Source: Combretum micranthum | Taxonomy: Eukaryota; Streptophyta; Magnoliopsida; Myrtales; Combretaceae | Length of the DNA stretch: 64,000 nucleotides | Assembly: GCA_024138025.1 (NCBI GenBank) | Contig: JAMXBD010000058.1 | Span: forward strand, 186,001 to 250,000 | Direction of reading: 5' to 3' | Shown here: positions 22,890 through 36,865 of the stretch, piece after piece | Position numbering within the stretch: position 1 is the first letter of the stretch | How the letters are laid out: each line of letters begins with the position of its first letter | Position numbers and translations under genes: made by a program | The notes under the pieces: model-generated | What the model was told of the DNA's origin: nothing | Database searches by the model: none | Seen by the model: the letters and a program-made list of their open reading frames with translations, nothing else

Positions 22890-25646
22890 CGAGTCAAGGA
22901 AAATACCCAAAATGAATATTTCTTGATAACTTTCTTGAGATTTGACAAAACTATGTCATAAGAACGTCAAAGTTTGTATAAGAGATGATTCCAATTTAAA
23001 ATGGTCATAACTTGGTCATTTTAACTCGGAATCATGCATATAATATACCAATTTTTACCTATTCAAAAAAATATATTCATTTCAAAAACTATTTTCATCA
23101 AACTAGATCATTTTGGCTCTGAAACAGTGGCAATCAGATTCACCACGAATTTTCTCATCCCAAAAGCAATTTGTTTTAAACATTAAACTATCCAAAAATT
23201 GCTTTTATAAATACTTAGTTATCTATATAGTTGAAAAATTCCTTTTTCATAGATATATAGCTCATATCTTATCCATGCTCAAGTGTTTGTTGTCTATTCA
23301 AATTTCTTGAGTAAAACAATGTCAATTATAAGTTTAGAAAACTAAAGTTTACAAGAAATTCATTTTTGTAACTCCTTTTAAGATGAATGTTTTGATTCCT
23401 TCGTTTTCAAAGAATTACTTTATGCTTATCTTACTATTTTCCTAAATGACTTTTCAATAAAATAAATTTCTTCTTTTTTTTTTTTTTATTCTCAACATTA
23501 GTGCTACTTTTTCCTATTTGTTTTCTTTGACTATTTATTTGAAAAATCTTGATTTTGAAAACTCTCATTTTCATTTAAAGGGGTTTCCTTATATTACGTT
23601 TTTATGAAAAATATTTTAATACCAAAGTCATCTTATTTTTAAGAAAACCAAGTAATATAGAAATGATTTAAAAAGCTTTTGAAAAAAAAAGTAATTTTTT
23701 TTAAATTGTAGTAAGTTCTTCCTAAAACTTGGAAAAGAACAAACTTACTTTTGTTAAACCATAGCATTTATATTTCATATAAAATCATTCTTAGGTGATA
23801 AAATCTCCTTTTTGTCAAAGTATAATTGAAGCTTTAAAGATTTGGACAACAATCTTAATGGGCATGATCATGAGAAATAATAACAAGCAAAGATAACATA
23901 AATAATAATGAAGTCAAATATTGGGAGTCTTAGCTTCTTCAAAGCTCTCGGGACTAAGAAGTAGACTAGTCCCAAAAAGAAAGAGAATTGTTTTGACTTG
24001 ATGAGGACAAGTTTAAGACTTAAGACTAGTCTTAAAACAACATGAAATAAATAAATTGTAAAGAAGGAAATAAATAAATTACTTTGCATGAAAATAAATA
24101 AATTACAAGTGAGCTTATATGCTCTAAAAATATATATATATATATATATAAATACATAATAATACTTAGATATAATAACAATAATAATATGAACAAAGTA
24201 AAGTAACAACATAAATAAATAGATAAATATTCATGAATAAGAATAATACATGAACATACTGTAGCTTCCATAACATTTAGTTTTTGAAAACTCACAGATG
24301 GTCATGTAAAGTTACATGACATGAGAAGAAAAATTTGGTAAAGGAAATTTTTACCTAAAGAATGTTTAAAGATCATATGTGTGAATGAGTTTTGTGTATG
24401 TAAAAGGAGGTTTGAAAATATTTTGAGAGAGTTTTGAGAGAGTATTTGGAGAGAGGAGTTTGATTTTTGTATTTTTGTTGATTAAATGTAATAATAAGTA
24501 AAGTAGATGTGAAATAAAGTTATGAGAAAGGTAAAAAGTAAAGATAATAAGGGATAGGGTGTAAGAATAGGTGTTAAAAAAAGTAGAGAGAAAAGAATAG
24601 TGCAGAATAGTGTAATGTAAAGTAGATATGACTAATAAAGTATTAGTAGTAAGAAAATACACGTATAATTGCAATATCTGATTTTTACTTACCGAAAAAT
24701 TATAAAACTGATATTTTTAAAACCTTATATTTTTACGAGTCTAATGGTATATCCATAATATTTTTACTATTCCGAGCCCTGGGATGCATTTTTCAAGAAC
24801 TGTATCGTTTGAGTTCAAAACAATTTGTGGTTTTATTAATTTGATCTCTTTAAGCTTCCTTATGTAATTACGAACTATTCTATATACTAATCTCTTACTT
24901 ACTTTCTTAGGGTTGCTACTACGGGATTACCAGACTTAAACCATTAATCTAACTAGGGTTTTGTTGACTTTAGGATTTTTGGTTTGACTTTCCAATTAAG
25001 GTTTAAGCTAAGCCGATCACAAAACTTTGGGGGTTTACATTTTCCAACATTATTTATTCTATTCACAATATTTTCCCAATTATAGAAGTTCTAACTTAAA
25101 ATAGCTATAACTTGCTCATTTTCACTCGAAATTTCGCATATAAGTAGTCATTTTCTACCTACATCGAATGCTTTATCCACTTTAAAAGTTATTTTTAACA
25201 TTTAAGATCATTTATGTCTCAAAATCCCACATAATAGATCATGTCTAGAAAATTCTAGACTTTGATCTTTTTTAATTTTAAAAAAATTTACTTTATTTGG
25301 ACTTTATAAGTCAAGCATAAAACATTTCCATTTTTAGAAATCATGTAGTAATAATAGTAGTCATAATACATGCATGATCTTAGTGATATTACTTAAAATA
25401 GAATTTTTATCAAAATAATCTCCAGAAAAAGGTAGAAAAGTGGAGCTTTACGGAAAATAACTTTTGGACTTGTAATAAAATTTCATTTATGAAATTTTTG
25501 TAAACATGAAACTTAAAGAAAATTATGGCTTAATATTTAGTTTGAAACTTTGAATATCACATACTTATTTCAAATCTTCATTTAACGATTTTATTTACAA
25601 AACATGGATTTTACTTATATGTAAAGAAAATGCTCAAAGTTGCATT

Positions 25647-28600
25647 TATAAACCCCGAGAATTCTAAGGAAATAGGATAGTAACAAATAGGATAGATATT
25701 GGAGTTCGTTTACCCGGTTAGGCCTCAGTTAGGAATTCTAGAGTATTAGAAACCTAATAATGATTTAAAAACCCTAGATCGGGAATTTTTAGATATTAAA
25801 AGAACTGTAGCTAAATTTTATAATCTGAGTCTAGAATCTAGAATATAAGTATAAATAAAATTTTATTTTAAGAACATTAGAAAGCCAATGACTTGTAGTA
25901 TATAAAGAATGAAAATGATCCATTAAAGATAAACCGTTAGGGTTATAAATATGTACTAAAAAGCTATAAACGAGCCTATAATTAATAATCTAGACTTCAA
26001 ATAAAAATTTTGATCACACCATAATATTAGTTGGAAAATTTAGAGTCCATAGATACCAATTTTACATTTTGACCTTTTAGGCCCCGAAACCCTAATCGCG
26101 TAAGACCAAACTTTAAAAATACTAAATCGCGTAAATTTTAAATTTAAAATTTGAAGTCAACCATGTTGTAGAAATATTTTGGGACCTAAATTAAATTTTT
26201 TGGAATAAAATTTTTACGTAAATTAATTAATACGTGTAAGGGATAGTTTGTGACGTAATTAGTTAGATATTTACATTTTTACTATTTTTTACCAATTCAC
26301 AAATGCAAGTTACGGTGGAAAGAAGCTCCAAGTTGCTGTTTTGGAAATGTTACAGCACCCACATGCAGCAAGTCAAAGTTAGTTGAAATAAAAGGCTAGA
26401 AACTTGCACAAATGGACCAATTAAATTGCTCCAACCATGCTCTAATTATTACACTTAATATAACACTTCCAAATCAGCTAGGAAACTTGGACAAGCTGCC
26501 CTCCTCTTCCCTTCTTTCACCGTGGCAGCCTCAACAAGCAACAAATTAGGCCAATTTAAAATTAGACAAATTTAACACTTATCCTACAAGTTACCTATAT
26601 CTATAAATAGATAATTAAGTCAAAATTGGAAAGCTAAATTCCCAACTACCAGCCCACTCTTCCTCCCCTTCTCCACGTGAATAGATGCAGCACACACACA
26701 CTCACTTACAAATTCAAATTTCCCTCTTTGCAACCTCTAGCCTTCACTTAACCTTCCAACAAAATAAATAACACATAACCTAAGCTTCAACTATTATTAT
26801 AGGAAACCATTGACCATCCTACCATTTAGAAAACAAGGGTAAGAAGTTATAAAGTTAGTTATTTATTTCATGAAATATAGTAGACTTACTAATTTGCTAA
26901 AATATGTAGGTCTTAATCAAAATGGAAAGGAGAAATTGCCATCTACACTTCTAAGCTTTCAAGGTAAGGTCTACACCTTTGACTTATTTCCTCATTCTAA
27001 ATTAAGAAAATGAATGTCATACATAGCCATAGATACATTTTTAGAAGTCTCCATAGAGTTATGTTGATGGTAGAATAAATAGAAATGATGTAGGATAAAT
27101 ATTTTGAATGACTTAGAATAAGGAGAAGTCTTGAAGAAAATTGTCTAAACATTAGAAAACCCTAGAATTTCACATTGAAGTTATTACAAGACTATTGTCT
27201 TGAAAACCCTAGCTCATAACCTTGTAAATTAGAAGACACATTATAATTGTCATCTAAACAATTAGAACTAGCCAATACACTACCTATGAGAAGTCTTGAA
27301 CTTAAGACTCATAATAGAAATTTATTAAAATGTAGAAAGGAATTTAAATGGATTAGAAACAACCTTAAGAAATATACTAAACACCGAATACATAGACAAT
27401 TAATTTGATGAACTTAAAAATAATGTAGAATGGTCATTAGTAATATAGATAGAAACCCCTTAATTCTAATTGAGAACTCACTTTACATAAGGTTGAAAAA
27501 AAAAAATATATAGAAAGAAAATATTGATATCACTAAGCACATTGATAGGTAAGATAAATTAGAGTTCAAATAAGATCCTTTGCCATTAGTGGAAGTCTAA
27601 GAAGACTAAGAAATAAAAATGATCTTGAGAAAGTCTTACACTAATCATAAAAAAAAAATTATTTGCAACTAGCATACTATAGGTAAAATAAGCTTTTTAA
27701 CACTTAATTATACATAAAAATATAGGCTAACATAAGTAATATAAGTATACTTAAAGATTTGGTACTAAAAACATGAATTTAGAATTAATTAGACCACTTT
27801 TAGTAGCAAAAGTGTATTCATACGAATTTTACAAAATATAGGATAATCCACAAGTCTTTAAACAATTAAAGATAAACTACCTTTGGAATTGATAAAAATG
27901 ACCTTACTAAGAGATAAATTTATATAAAACACTTAGACACACATTCAGATATTATAAAGTCAATTATCTAATTTATGGAACTTCATTCATCTAAATAGGT
28001 GGATCTGAATCAAATTTAGACTTCCCGGAAGATTATTACGATTGAAGACACCATGAGCAGGTGAGTAACTCTGATCTATTACATTGTTTGTGTTTGTAAC
28101 GGTAGTAGCACCTAAAGTTATATATGAAAATGATTGTATGAAGCATGTGGGGTTGGGAATTGTTCTTTTTAAGTGATGGATGAATTGAGTGCTAAATTGT
28201 AATTATTAAAAGTGATAACAAGAATTGTGTGAAAAATTGTTGAAGCATGTTGAGAATTGTCTGTAAACTGTTTGGTCATTTTATAATCAATCTATAACTG
28301 ACAGGCTTATGACTTAAAGGATCATACATTGCATACTTGCACAATATTGCATAAAGGTGTGACAACTTGCTACGTGTTAGTATTTCGGATCTCGGTTAAT
28401 GTTTGGTTTTTCTAGATGTAAATTTCCTAGTTCTTCCAAAATTATCCCTGTTCTGTTCGGTTCCACGGGAACTACTCGGCAAAAGAAGGAACGCCGCCCG
28501 TGGTATCGGCTTGAAATAACTAATACTTAATGGAGTCTCTTTGTTCCTAAAGGAAATTGAGTGAAGAAACTATAATCATAAAGAAAAGAATAAAGTGAGA

Positions 28601-29216
28601 ATTATTATTCCTATGGTTCTCTGTTTCTCCTGAGCAAGTAGGTCATAAGGATATGATCCTTGACTAGGTTCCTTCAACCCCGATGAGAGGGCGCAAATCT
28701 ACATCCTGTTTGGATTCCGGTTGTCCAGACTTGTAATTGTACATATGCTTGAATGTTGCATTACACTTGTTTGATAAATTACTTGTTTGCTTTGCTTGAT
28801 GTGTAATATGTGATGGTTATTCACTGAGCTGTAGAAATGCTCATACTCCAACAGATTTTTCAGGTTTATCCTCAAACCGTGGCTAGTACCGTCTCGGGAA
28901 TTAGAGCGGGTAAGGAAATCAAGCTAGCAAATTGGGAGTAGTTAAGGAAGACTTAGAAATGCTGTATTAGTAAATTTTACTTTTATTTCATGTTTCTAGT
29001 TGTAAGATGATAGCCCAGTTTGTAATAACTTATACAAACTTTATATGAAGTTTAGTTTATCTGTTTTTGTATATTTTGTGTATGTATATCATTTCTTATC
29101 ATGCAACTGAAAAGATCCTGTTTTATGTCACAACTCTTAGAGTAACTAGTTGTATTGTATAGAAACCAATATTATATACAATACAATACAGCTAGGGTAC
29201 CCTCTGGGGCGTGACA
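25647..29216 (+). mobile_element. Solo LTR E (3570 bp) in host LTR D
   Basis: Starts TATAAACCCCG (decayed TGTAAACC) and ends GGGGCGTGACA. Flanked by GCATT (25642-25646 and 29217-29221), a perfect 5-bp TSD. A separate family: TATAAATA at 26602-26609, a GGTAAG donor near 26838, exon-like block at 28000-28060, no 70-bp conserved block seen, and the terminal AGGGTACCCT palindrome intact. No coding region between, so a solo LTR. Confidence 0.92.
28000..28060 (+). other. Exon-like block in LTR E: GGSESNLDFPEDYYD-stop
   Basis: Entered after AAATAG in phase 1: GGSESNLDFPEDYYD then TGA. Ends ACCATGAGCAG directly before GTGAGTAAC, the best donor match of all copies. PEDYYD is spelled CCG GAA GAT TAT TAC GAT against CCC GAG GAC TAT TAC GAT in LTR I, all silent. 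Confidence 0.55.
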
Positions 29217-29787
29217 GCATTTCTTTGGCATTTTGAAAAAATTAGATGAATATCTTGTTCTAAATCTTTATTTTTAATGAAAAGATTTTTCATGCATTGA
29301 AAATAAGATTTTAGAAAAATATTTTGTATAACAAAGAATTATCAACATTTATATTCTTGGAAAAATTCATTTTGGCATAGCAGCAATAACATCACTTATG
29401 ATCATATAAGTGCATAAACTTATAAACTTATAATACGAACACATAACCAAAATTAAAATTATGGTAATATTCAAGGGAATGTAAGAATATAAATAAATTA
29501 ACATAATCATAAAGTTGGCAAACGAAAACATGGAAGTCTTAGCTTACTATCAAGACTCTTCGGGATTTTAAATAATCCATTCACCATATAAAAACAAGCA
29601 TAATGAGATAAAATAAAGGGAGTCTTAGACTTTAAACAATGCTCCTCGAGACTTGAAATTTTCATTCTACTTTAGAATTTAAATTTCAAATCCGAAAGAG
29701 ACTTGAAATTGACTAGCCTTATAAAAGTATGAAATAAATAAATTGCTTAAAATAAAATGCATGAAATGAATAAGTTAGGTTGGTGAA

Positions 29788-32122
29788 TGCTTCGTTGTGG
29801 TTTGGGTTGTATAAAACAGTTTTTTAAAAGAACAACTTGAAGTGGAAGATTTCAATATTTATAAAACTAATCGGTTCTGTCCAACTTCTGATAGCAACTA
29901 TCAACAATTAGGCAAACGCACCGAAGTAGCATAGAAAGAATCAAGTCGAATCCCAAGGGATCATTGGCACTTACTTTACTCTCATTCCATCTATTATCTA
30001 GCCAAAGAAAAACAAAAGAACGTACTGAAAATAGAAGCTAAACTAGGTTGATGAATATTCACAAACATTTTCAAGGAAAAATTAATTATGGGTTTGTAAA
30101 AATGCAAGACAATAGCCAAAGGTTTACTTTACCAATTCCTTATCATGTGATGTCAAATCAAAACTCTAAGAGAGTTGTTGTTGGTGTATTTGTACTATTG
30201 GATTCACTAAGGTAAGTTAAAACCTCTCTCATGGTCAGTAACTTTACACCTAGATCAGACTACCGAAATCTCTTCTCAAGCTACCAACAGTCTAAACCCG
30301 CATAAAGCTTAGAAGTCCTTTGTTTAAAGCCAACTCAGTGAATTTTAAAAATAAGAGATAGAAAGTCTCATAATCCATCTCTCGAGATGGTTATGACCAA
30401 CTCCATTAATAGCCACAGATCTATTAAAAAAAAATGACATCTTGGTCTATTTAATTGAAATCAAACATGGGTATAACAGATGTGCCACACAATTAGACTC
30501 ACCAAAATAAATTCAAGCTACTAATCACAATTACCCAGTCAATTTACTTGAAAGCACATTTGAATTCACATGAATCAGAATTTGGATTCACAAACCCTAA
30601 GCTATAGGAGATTATTTTGAGAGCTAGAAATAGTGGGTAAACGGGCCGGAGTCGGCCTACTTTGGCCGCGAGTTAAACAGGCCAGCCAATTCGGCCTGCT
30701 TTTAAACGAGCCATATTTTCTCTGCCCGGGCCCGACCCGTATTGGCCCATGGGTTAAAAAGGCCGACCGACTAGCCAAAATTAATTTTTTTTAATTCTAA
30801 ATTTTTATTTTTTAATGTCATTTTATGTGAAAATTAGAATATTTATATATTTTAAGGTTTGATATATATTATCGACAAATTTTATTGTTATTTTGATTAT
30901 ATATATAAAAACAACTTTTTAAAATAATTTATTAAATATCATATTATGTTTAAATCAATAAATATATATTTTAAAAAATGTTATAATACTTGTGGTTCAT
31001 GTATCAATCCATTTTTTTCATAACATACATAAATAATCACTAAGATATTTATATTATTCTTGTTTTTAACTTCTCCTCTTATTGTTGTTGTTGTTGTTTT
31101 CTTTTTCTTTTTTTTTTTGCATGGGCCAACCCGGCACAGCCCGCTTTAGCCCACAGGTTAAACAGGTTAGGCCAATTTGGCCCGCTGGCCACGGCCCATA
31201 TTTCCAACTCAATTATTTCTCAATGGGTTTAAACATTCAGCACGATTTCTAAAGAAATAAAATAAAATCAAATAATATTTCAATTACAATCAGAGTCTTA
31301 CAAAAATTACAAACAATGGGTTTAATTGATTTTACCACGAAAACGTGAGATTTTTCTAAAGCAAGAAGAAACTTACTCTTTTGTCTCAAAATTCTCTCTC
31401 TCTATACTAGGTTAAAGAAAATATTCTACAAAAAATTCTATACATTGTACACTCTATCACATGCCTCTACGCGTTTATTTATAGGCTTAGGGCATGGAAA
31501 TCATGAAGATTTCATTGCTGATGTAACAGATTCTTTATAATGGAATGCATTTTCTTTATCTATGTGTGCATCTGTATCGCTAACTCAAACAATCGCTCAT
31601 CGAGGGGTAAGTTGAGTGCTTGAATCTTACATTAGAGATAGGGTTTGACTTAAGCTAATAAAACGCTATCATTTTGTCCATTCTTCCACCAAGGGCTTCG
31701 AGGACTCGAGACTTTGAGGCATGATGTAACTCAAGCAAAGGTTTGGTCTTCATTCAGTCTTCATCGCGAGTCAAGCTTAGGGCTTAACTTCGTGGCGCGA
31801 GATACTTCTCTTCAAATCCACCTCAGAACATATATCAAGGGTCACATCAAAGGCTAAATTTAGGGTACAAGAGACCAATTTTGCCTTAATATTTTGATCT
31901 CGACCAATGCTTTTGTGAGGCTTGACTGATTCTACCTTCAAGTATTATTGATGTTTAGCTCCAAATCTAATTCTAGGTATTTTAGTTCTTCTTCTTTTGA
32001 TTCAAGGAGTTGTAAAGCAACAATTAAACATTAAAAGTACGATATTAATAGGAATTTATCAAAAAATACATGAATTTAGGCCTAAATTCCTATAAATAGA
32101 ATAGAGTAAAATACACTTTTCA
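29788..32122 (-). mobile_element. Solo LTR K, minus strand, Athila-like
   Basis: On the minus strand it starts TGAAAAGTG (32122) and ends ACGAAGCA (29788). Flanks are GTGAA (29783-29787) and GTAAG (32123-32127); the uninterrupted LTR C1 has GTGAG at this place (17157-17161), so each TSD copy carries one G-to-A change. Near its 3' end it has GATCCCTTGGGATTCGAC, TCTATGCTAC and GCCTAATTG, paralleling the Athila 5' LTR at 43670-43735. No coding region; a MITE sits inside. Confidence 0.75.
30631..31211 (+). mobile_element. Non-autonomous hAT-like MITE in LTR K
   Basis: Ends are GC-rich and roughly inverted: TAGTGGGTAAACGGGCC at the left and, on the other strand, GAGTTGGAAATATGGGCC at the right, with repeated GGCC motifs (AACAGGCC, TTGGCCCG) at both ends around an AT-rich core. 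This is the known look of plant hAT-type MITEs. No transposase frame. Exact ends and an 8-bp target duplication could not be fixed. Confidence 0.6.
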
Positions 32123-33574
32123 GTAAGCATTAGGCTCTAAAGAATATACCTATTTGTATACATACAAAAACATATAGAGAAGTTAGATTAGTTAGCAACA
32201 TATGAACAATGTAAATATAATATGGACATAATCTTAAACATGATATTGTGTAACATGATCTAAATGTGTTGTCTTACAATTTCATTCCCTAACATTATGC
32301 ATTATGGGGGTCTTTTATGGAAAACAATTAAGGACATAAACATACATGTCACATATATATAATATAGAGGGTGTTTAGGATAATTATCTAAAGGAATGTG
32401 AAATGGGTATGGGACTGTAAACCACTAAAATTTTCATAATTTTTAGAAAATAATCATAGAAGTCAGAAAAAAAAACTGAAACCTTGACAATCAACCTAAG
32501 TTAAAACCAAAATTCTAAATAAAGTCAAACACGAGAATTCTTAATCTTGAGAAAAAGAGAACCCTCAAAACAAAGTAGAAAATCCAATTATCGGTTGATT
32601 TAACATCCGTACATCAATCAAATCATCTATCCAATCTCTAACACGCAAATCAAGACAATATATTCAATAACACTTGACAACAAAATATTAAGATCTTAAA
32701 TCCTTCGGTGAATTTTAGAAGAAAATTTCAATTTTCACCAAAAGTCAAACTGAGTCAACCTATAACCCTATACTGGGTTAAACAATCTCGAGAACTGAAA
32801 AATATTAAATAATCACAAATAAAATGAAATAAACCATAGATGTTGAACTAAAAATATAATACAGAGAAAGCCCCAAAGTTTTATAATCATATGAATAAAA
32901 TCAACAAGCCAGAAGTCAAACCAGAACCCTAAAAGTCAACAAAGCTTACAATAAACCCTAGTATTTAAGATCTGGCAATCCCGCGCTCTTAAACTCTAAG
33001 CAACAGAATGAAAATAATTGTTGATAATAGTTCATAATAATATAAGGAAGCTTAAAAATATCATATTCATGATTTCTAGTGTCATTCTGATTCGAACGGG
33101 ATTAGTTTTCAAAAATCATGCCTCGGTACACCGGATGGCAAAAATATTCCATCAGAACCCATAGACTCGTAAAAAATATAAGGTTTCCAAAAGTATCAGT
33201 TTTAAAATTTTTCGGTAACTAAAAATTACAGATACCGCATTTATACATGTATTTTTATTACTATCGGTATTTTAATTGTCTAGTCTACTATTCATAGTAC
33301 TTTTCTACTAAATATTACTATTCATCTATCTCTAATTTTTCTTGCTACCTATTCTTACAACCTACACACCTATTTTTTACAATTTTCTTTTTTAATAAAA
33401 ATTCTACACCACATATTACTAAACCTTTTTTATACTTTTCTTCCAAAATTAATTTTTAATCACTCCTCTCTCTCTCTCTTCCCATGGTTGCCATCTACCC
33501 CTCTCTCTCTCTTCACCCTCAATTATTTTCTTTTTCAATTAATTTAATTACATCTAATTTTTACTTCAAAACTC

Positions 33575-33801
33575 TATAAATACCCCATTCCTCCTTCATT
33601 CTTTCATACAACTCATTTTACTACCAAAACTCTCTCAAATTTACTACACAAATACTCTCTATAAATATTTCTCTCTACCAAAACTCTCTTTAACCAAACA
33701 CTCATAAAAATTGTCCTCTACACACGAACCATCTCCTGTTTTTTACTACCAACATAATATCCCATTCATCTACCATCTTCATACCACATAAACACTTCAG
33801 G
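33575..33801 (+). promoter_or_regulatory. TATA box, ATG-free leader and splice donor in LTR F
   Basis: TATAAATA (33575-33582), then about 190 nt of C/T/A-rich leader with no ATG, ending CACTTCAG|GTAAAATT. It is one of the clearest leader-exon structures in the window. The matching acceptor would be at 35523. Confidence 0.55.
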
Positions 33802-35523
33802 TAAAATTTTTTCCAACCATTTAGTTTATCCATATCATGTAACTTAACATGACTATGGTGTTGTTTTGAAACTCACATGAGTAGTAAAAGCAACAACATG
33901 TTCATGTTTTGTTCTTGCACATGAAATTCCTATTTTATTATCTTGATATTATGCTTTTATATATGTTGTTATTAATGTTATTATTCGTTATTATTATGCT
34001 AACTTCTTATTCATATCTAACTAAATATATTTTTGTATTTATATATAATCTTTAGAGCATATAAGCTCACTTGTTATTTATTTATTTTCATGTTTTGCAA
34101 TTTATTAATTTCATGCTATTTTAAGACTTGTCTTTTTAGTCTTAAACTTGTCCATATCAAGTTAAAACAACCTTTTTCTTTCTTGTCCTTATTCCTTTTG
34201 GGACTAGTCTATTCTTAATCCTGGAATGCCTTGATGAAGCTAAGGTTCCCAATTCTTGACTGAGTTACCTTGATGAAGCTAAGGTTCTCAACTAAATTTA
34301 AAAGTAGAATTTTTCTTTAATAAAAGAACTTGGAACTAAATTTTCTATTATGTGACTTATTATTAAATAATGGAGTTATTATCAACATAGAAATGGAATA
34401 ATACAAATTTTCTCAAAGTTTTCTCAAATAACAAAGATAGCTTTACCAAGAAAATATAAGAAATAAACACTTTTTTTCATAATATGGTAATCTAAGGCTT
34501 AGAAAAATAATTTTTTCGTATTCAAAGTTTTCATAAAAAGCTTAAGATTAAAATCTTTTCAACTCCATAACAAAACCAAGAAGCAAATTAGTTTTCAAAG
34601 TTAAAATAAAATCAACCCATAAAGTTATAAACTCACTTAGGAAAATAATGATTTTTAAGTTTCTAAAAAAGGAACTTATTTTCAAATATAAATATGATAA
34701 GATCAAAAACAAAGGATTTTATCAATAAAGAGAATTCTTTTCAAATAAAATTTATAGAGGAAATAAAAGACCATGTTTGAGAAAACAAGAACTTATAATT
34801 TAACCAAGAAATATAAGAAGAAAGGACTCATTTTCTAAAACCATTCTAAATGCAAATTTATAAATAGATTATCAACAACTTAATAAACTTTTGATAACTT
34901 TAATCTTTTATCACTAGAAGTAAAAATTATAAAAGACCAAAGTTAAAGGAAAATTGACTTGTTTTGGAAAAAGAAATGAGGAAAATAAAATAAGAATATA
35001 TTCATTTATAATAACCTAGGAAAATTCAAAAGTTTCTTCAAAATACTTGAAAAGAAATTTGACAAGTTAAGTTTTAACACTTTAAAATGTATTGTTTTAT
35101 GAAACAAATTGTTGAGATACTATCATTAGAATTTTTGATTATAAAGTGAGTTTATCTATATACTCAAAGGATTTATCAATTATATATATATATATATATA
35201 TATTTACTAAGGGAATTTTAAATGAAGTTGAATTGGAAAATTGTATCGCAAAATCTAGAAATATTCGTTTTAAATCTATACCCTATGTTTTCGGAACCCA
35301 AACGACCCTATATGACAAAAATAACCTTAGAAATGGATAGATATTTTTGAATAGGTAGAAAACGGTATATTATATGTGAAATTTCGAGTTAAAATGAGCA
35401 AGTTATGATAATTTTGAATTGGAATTTCATTCTATGCGATTTTGACGAACATAGTGAAATAGAATTAGAAAGTTGAAGTAGAATTTCTACGAAATACTCA
35501 TCCCGGGTATTTCTTTTGTCTAG

Positions 35524-35590
35524 GTGATGAAGGATACAAGATTACCTTTCCTGAGGATTTCTACGACTAAGAAGATTACAAAATGGACGA
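35524..35590 (+). other. Exon-like block in LTR F: GDEGYKITFPEDFYD-stop
   Basis: Preceded by GTCTAG. Phase-1 reading gives GDEGYKITFPEDFYD then TAA, followed by AAAATGGACGA before GTGAGT. An additional early ATG (GTGATGAAGG) opens a different frame that stays open to the donor. Confidence 0.5.
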
Positions 35591-36795
35591 GTGAGTTATT
35601 CCTCTTAATTTTGTTACCTTGCTTGTGCTTATAAAGTAATGGCATTAGTATACTAAGAAAAGATAAAAATGGATATATATGGGGAATCCGGCTGTCAAAC
35701 CCCGAAGGGTACCATAAACGTGGTAGTTCGCTGTACACAATATTAAAGCCTAAGAATGACTGCCTCAGTCACGCGAAGGCTTTCATACTATGTACAAGGC
35801 ATCTAACATATGGAGGAGACTCATCGGAGTGATACATTTTATGTTGATACAACTTAAGTAACAATGTAAAGGAAATTCAATTCACTATACTTCAGATATA
35901 AATCACTATACTTCATATATAAATCACTATACTTCAAAATACAAATCATTAAACTTCAATTACATTCATCTAAACACTTTTCTACATAAACTATTACAAG
36001 GCAAATCATAAAACCTAGCTGATAACTTCAAACATTTTTATTCTTTGCCGAAATCCCGAAGTCATGTTTGGCTCCAACCATCTCGGTCCCCACTTTACAT
36101 TCTTGAGATAACCTATTCATTTAAACATCTATTGGGGTATAAGCTACAATAGCTTAGTGAGAATTCTATTAATTCTATACCATAACAAGCAAGTTATAAT
36201 CATTCATATGCTATGCATGAACAAACACATGAGCAAATAATTATGTATGGGTATCCGGAACCCATACACAGAACGGATTTACGCCCTCCGTATCTTAGGT
36301 TAGGGATGGTATTGAAAGTCTACACGACCGCTGCTAGTCCCTGAACCCCCGGGCTCATAGCACTCAACTCGGCTAGGCTCACACATGGAATGCATCCCCG
36401 GTGCCCCTTAGATCCCTATGAATGAGCTCTGATACCGGGTCTCATTATCCAAACAAGTCCTCGGACCATACCGATCGACCTGCATAGGAGTAGCACACTA
36501 CCAAATGCAATATGTTCGATGCGATGCATGACCAATTTAATTGTTGCTTAGGTCAAAATATTCATACATTCTTTAGAGTGACCAACCGATATCATACACG
36601 TAACAGAAATAATATAAACAATGCATTTATCCAATGAATCGTGGTTTCGATATGCTTTAGTATTCTTTGGCATACATTCATCACAGTCTCATCATCTATC
36701 CCATCCCCATTCATATCGATTTTTATCTTGTTCCTATAATTTAATGCAACTAGCTACAAGCGCAAACAAGGTAACAAAATAAGAAGAAGACTCAC

Positions 36796-36865
36796 TCGGC
36801 TATTGGATCACCGGTCTCTTAGCAAAAGTAATCTGGTGGTAGGGAATCGTCGATTTCGGGATCAC
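36796..36865 (-). other. Exon-like block in LTR G: SDPEIDDSLPPDYFC-stop
   Basis: Minus strand: GTGATCCCGAAATC gives SDPEIDDSLPPDYFC then TAA. Both flanking signals show decay: the acceptor is TTTAA instead of TAG, and the start codon before GTGAGT is ATA (CCAATAGCCGA). Confidence 0.5.

Larger units (their letters stand above)
18268..25039 (-). mobile_element. Solo LTR C2, minus strand, split by LTR S
   Basis: 5' end at 25039 (reverse strand TGTAAACCCCC), close in sequence to the start of LTR I. The 3' end at 18268 is decayed (GTGATA for GTGACA, with about 25 bp lost just inside). Flanks TTTTC (18263-18267) and TTTTC (25040-25044) form a perfect TSD inside host LTR D. Contains a TTTAG|GTAAAAAT donor near 24355, the conserved block (22990-23075), the exon-like block (22792-22889), CGCCAAGCA-type repeats (22360-22490) and a (TA)n tract (24130-24151). 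The hydrophobic minus-strand frames at 23868-24674 look like by-products of AT-rich sequence. Confidence 0.85.

Noticed and set aside
23868..24674. Three overlapping minus-strand ORFs encoding very hydrophobic proteins
   Set aside because: They lie in LTR C2, overlap each other in different frames, and their Leu/Ile/Tyr richness follows from AT-rich sequence with a (TA)n tract.
34033..34218. 61-codon ORF in LTR F, with a similar frame at 57938-58144 in LTR I
   Set aside because: Both fall in the same intron-like part of related LTRs; the similarity is explained by shared LTR sequence, and indels shift the frame.
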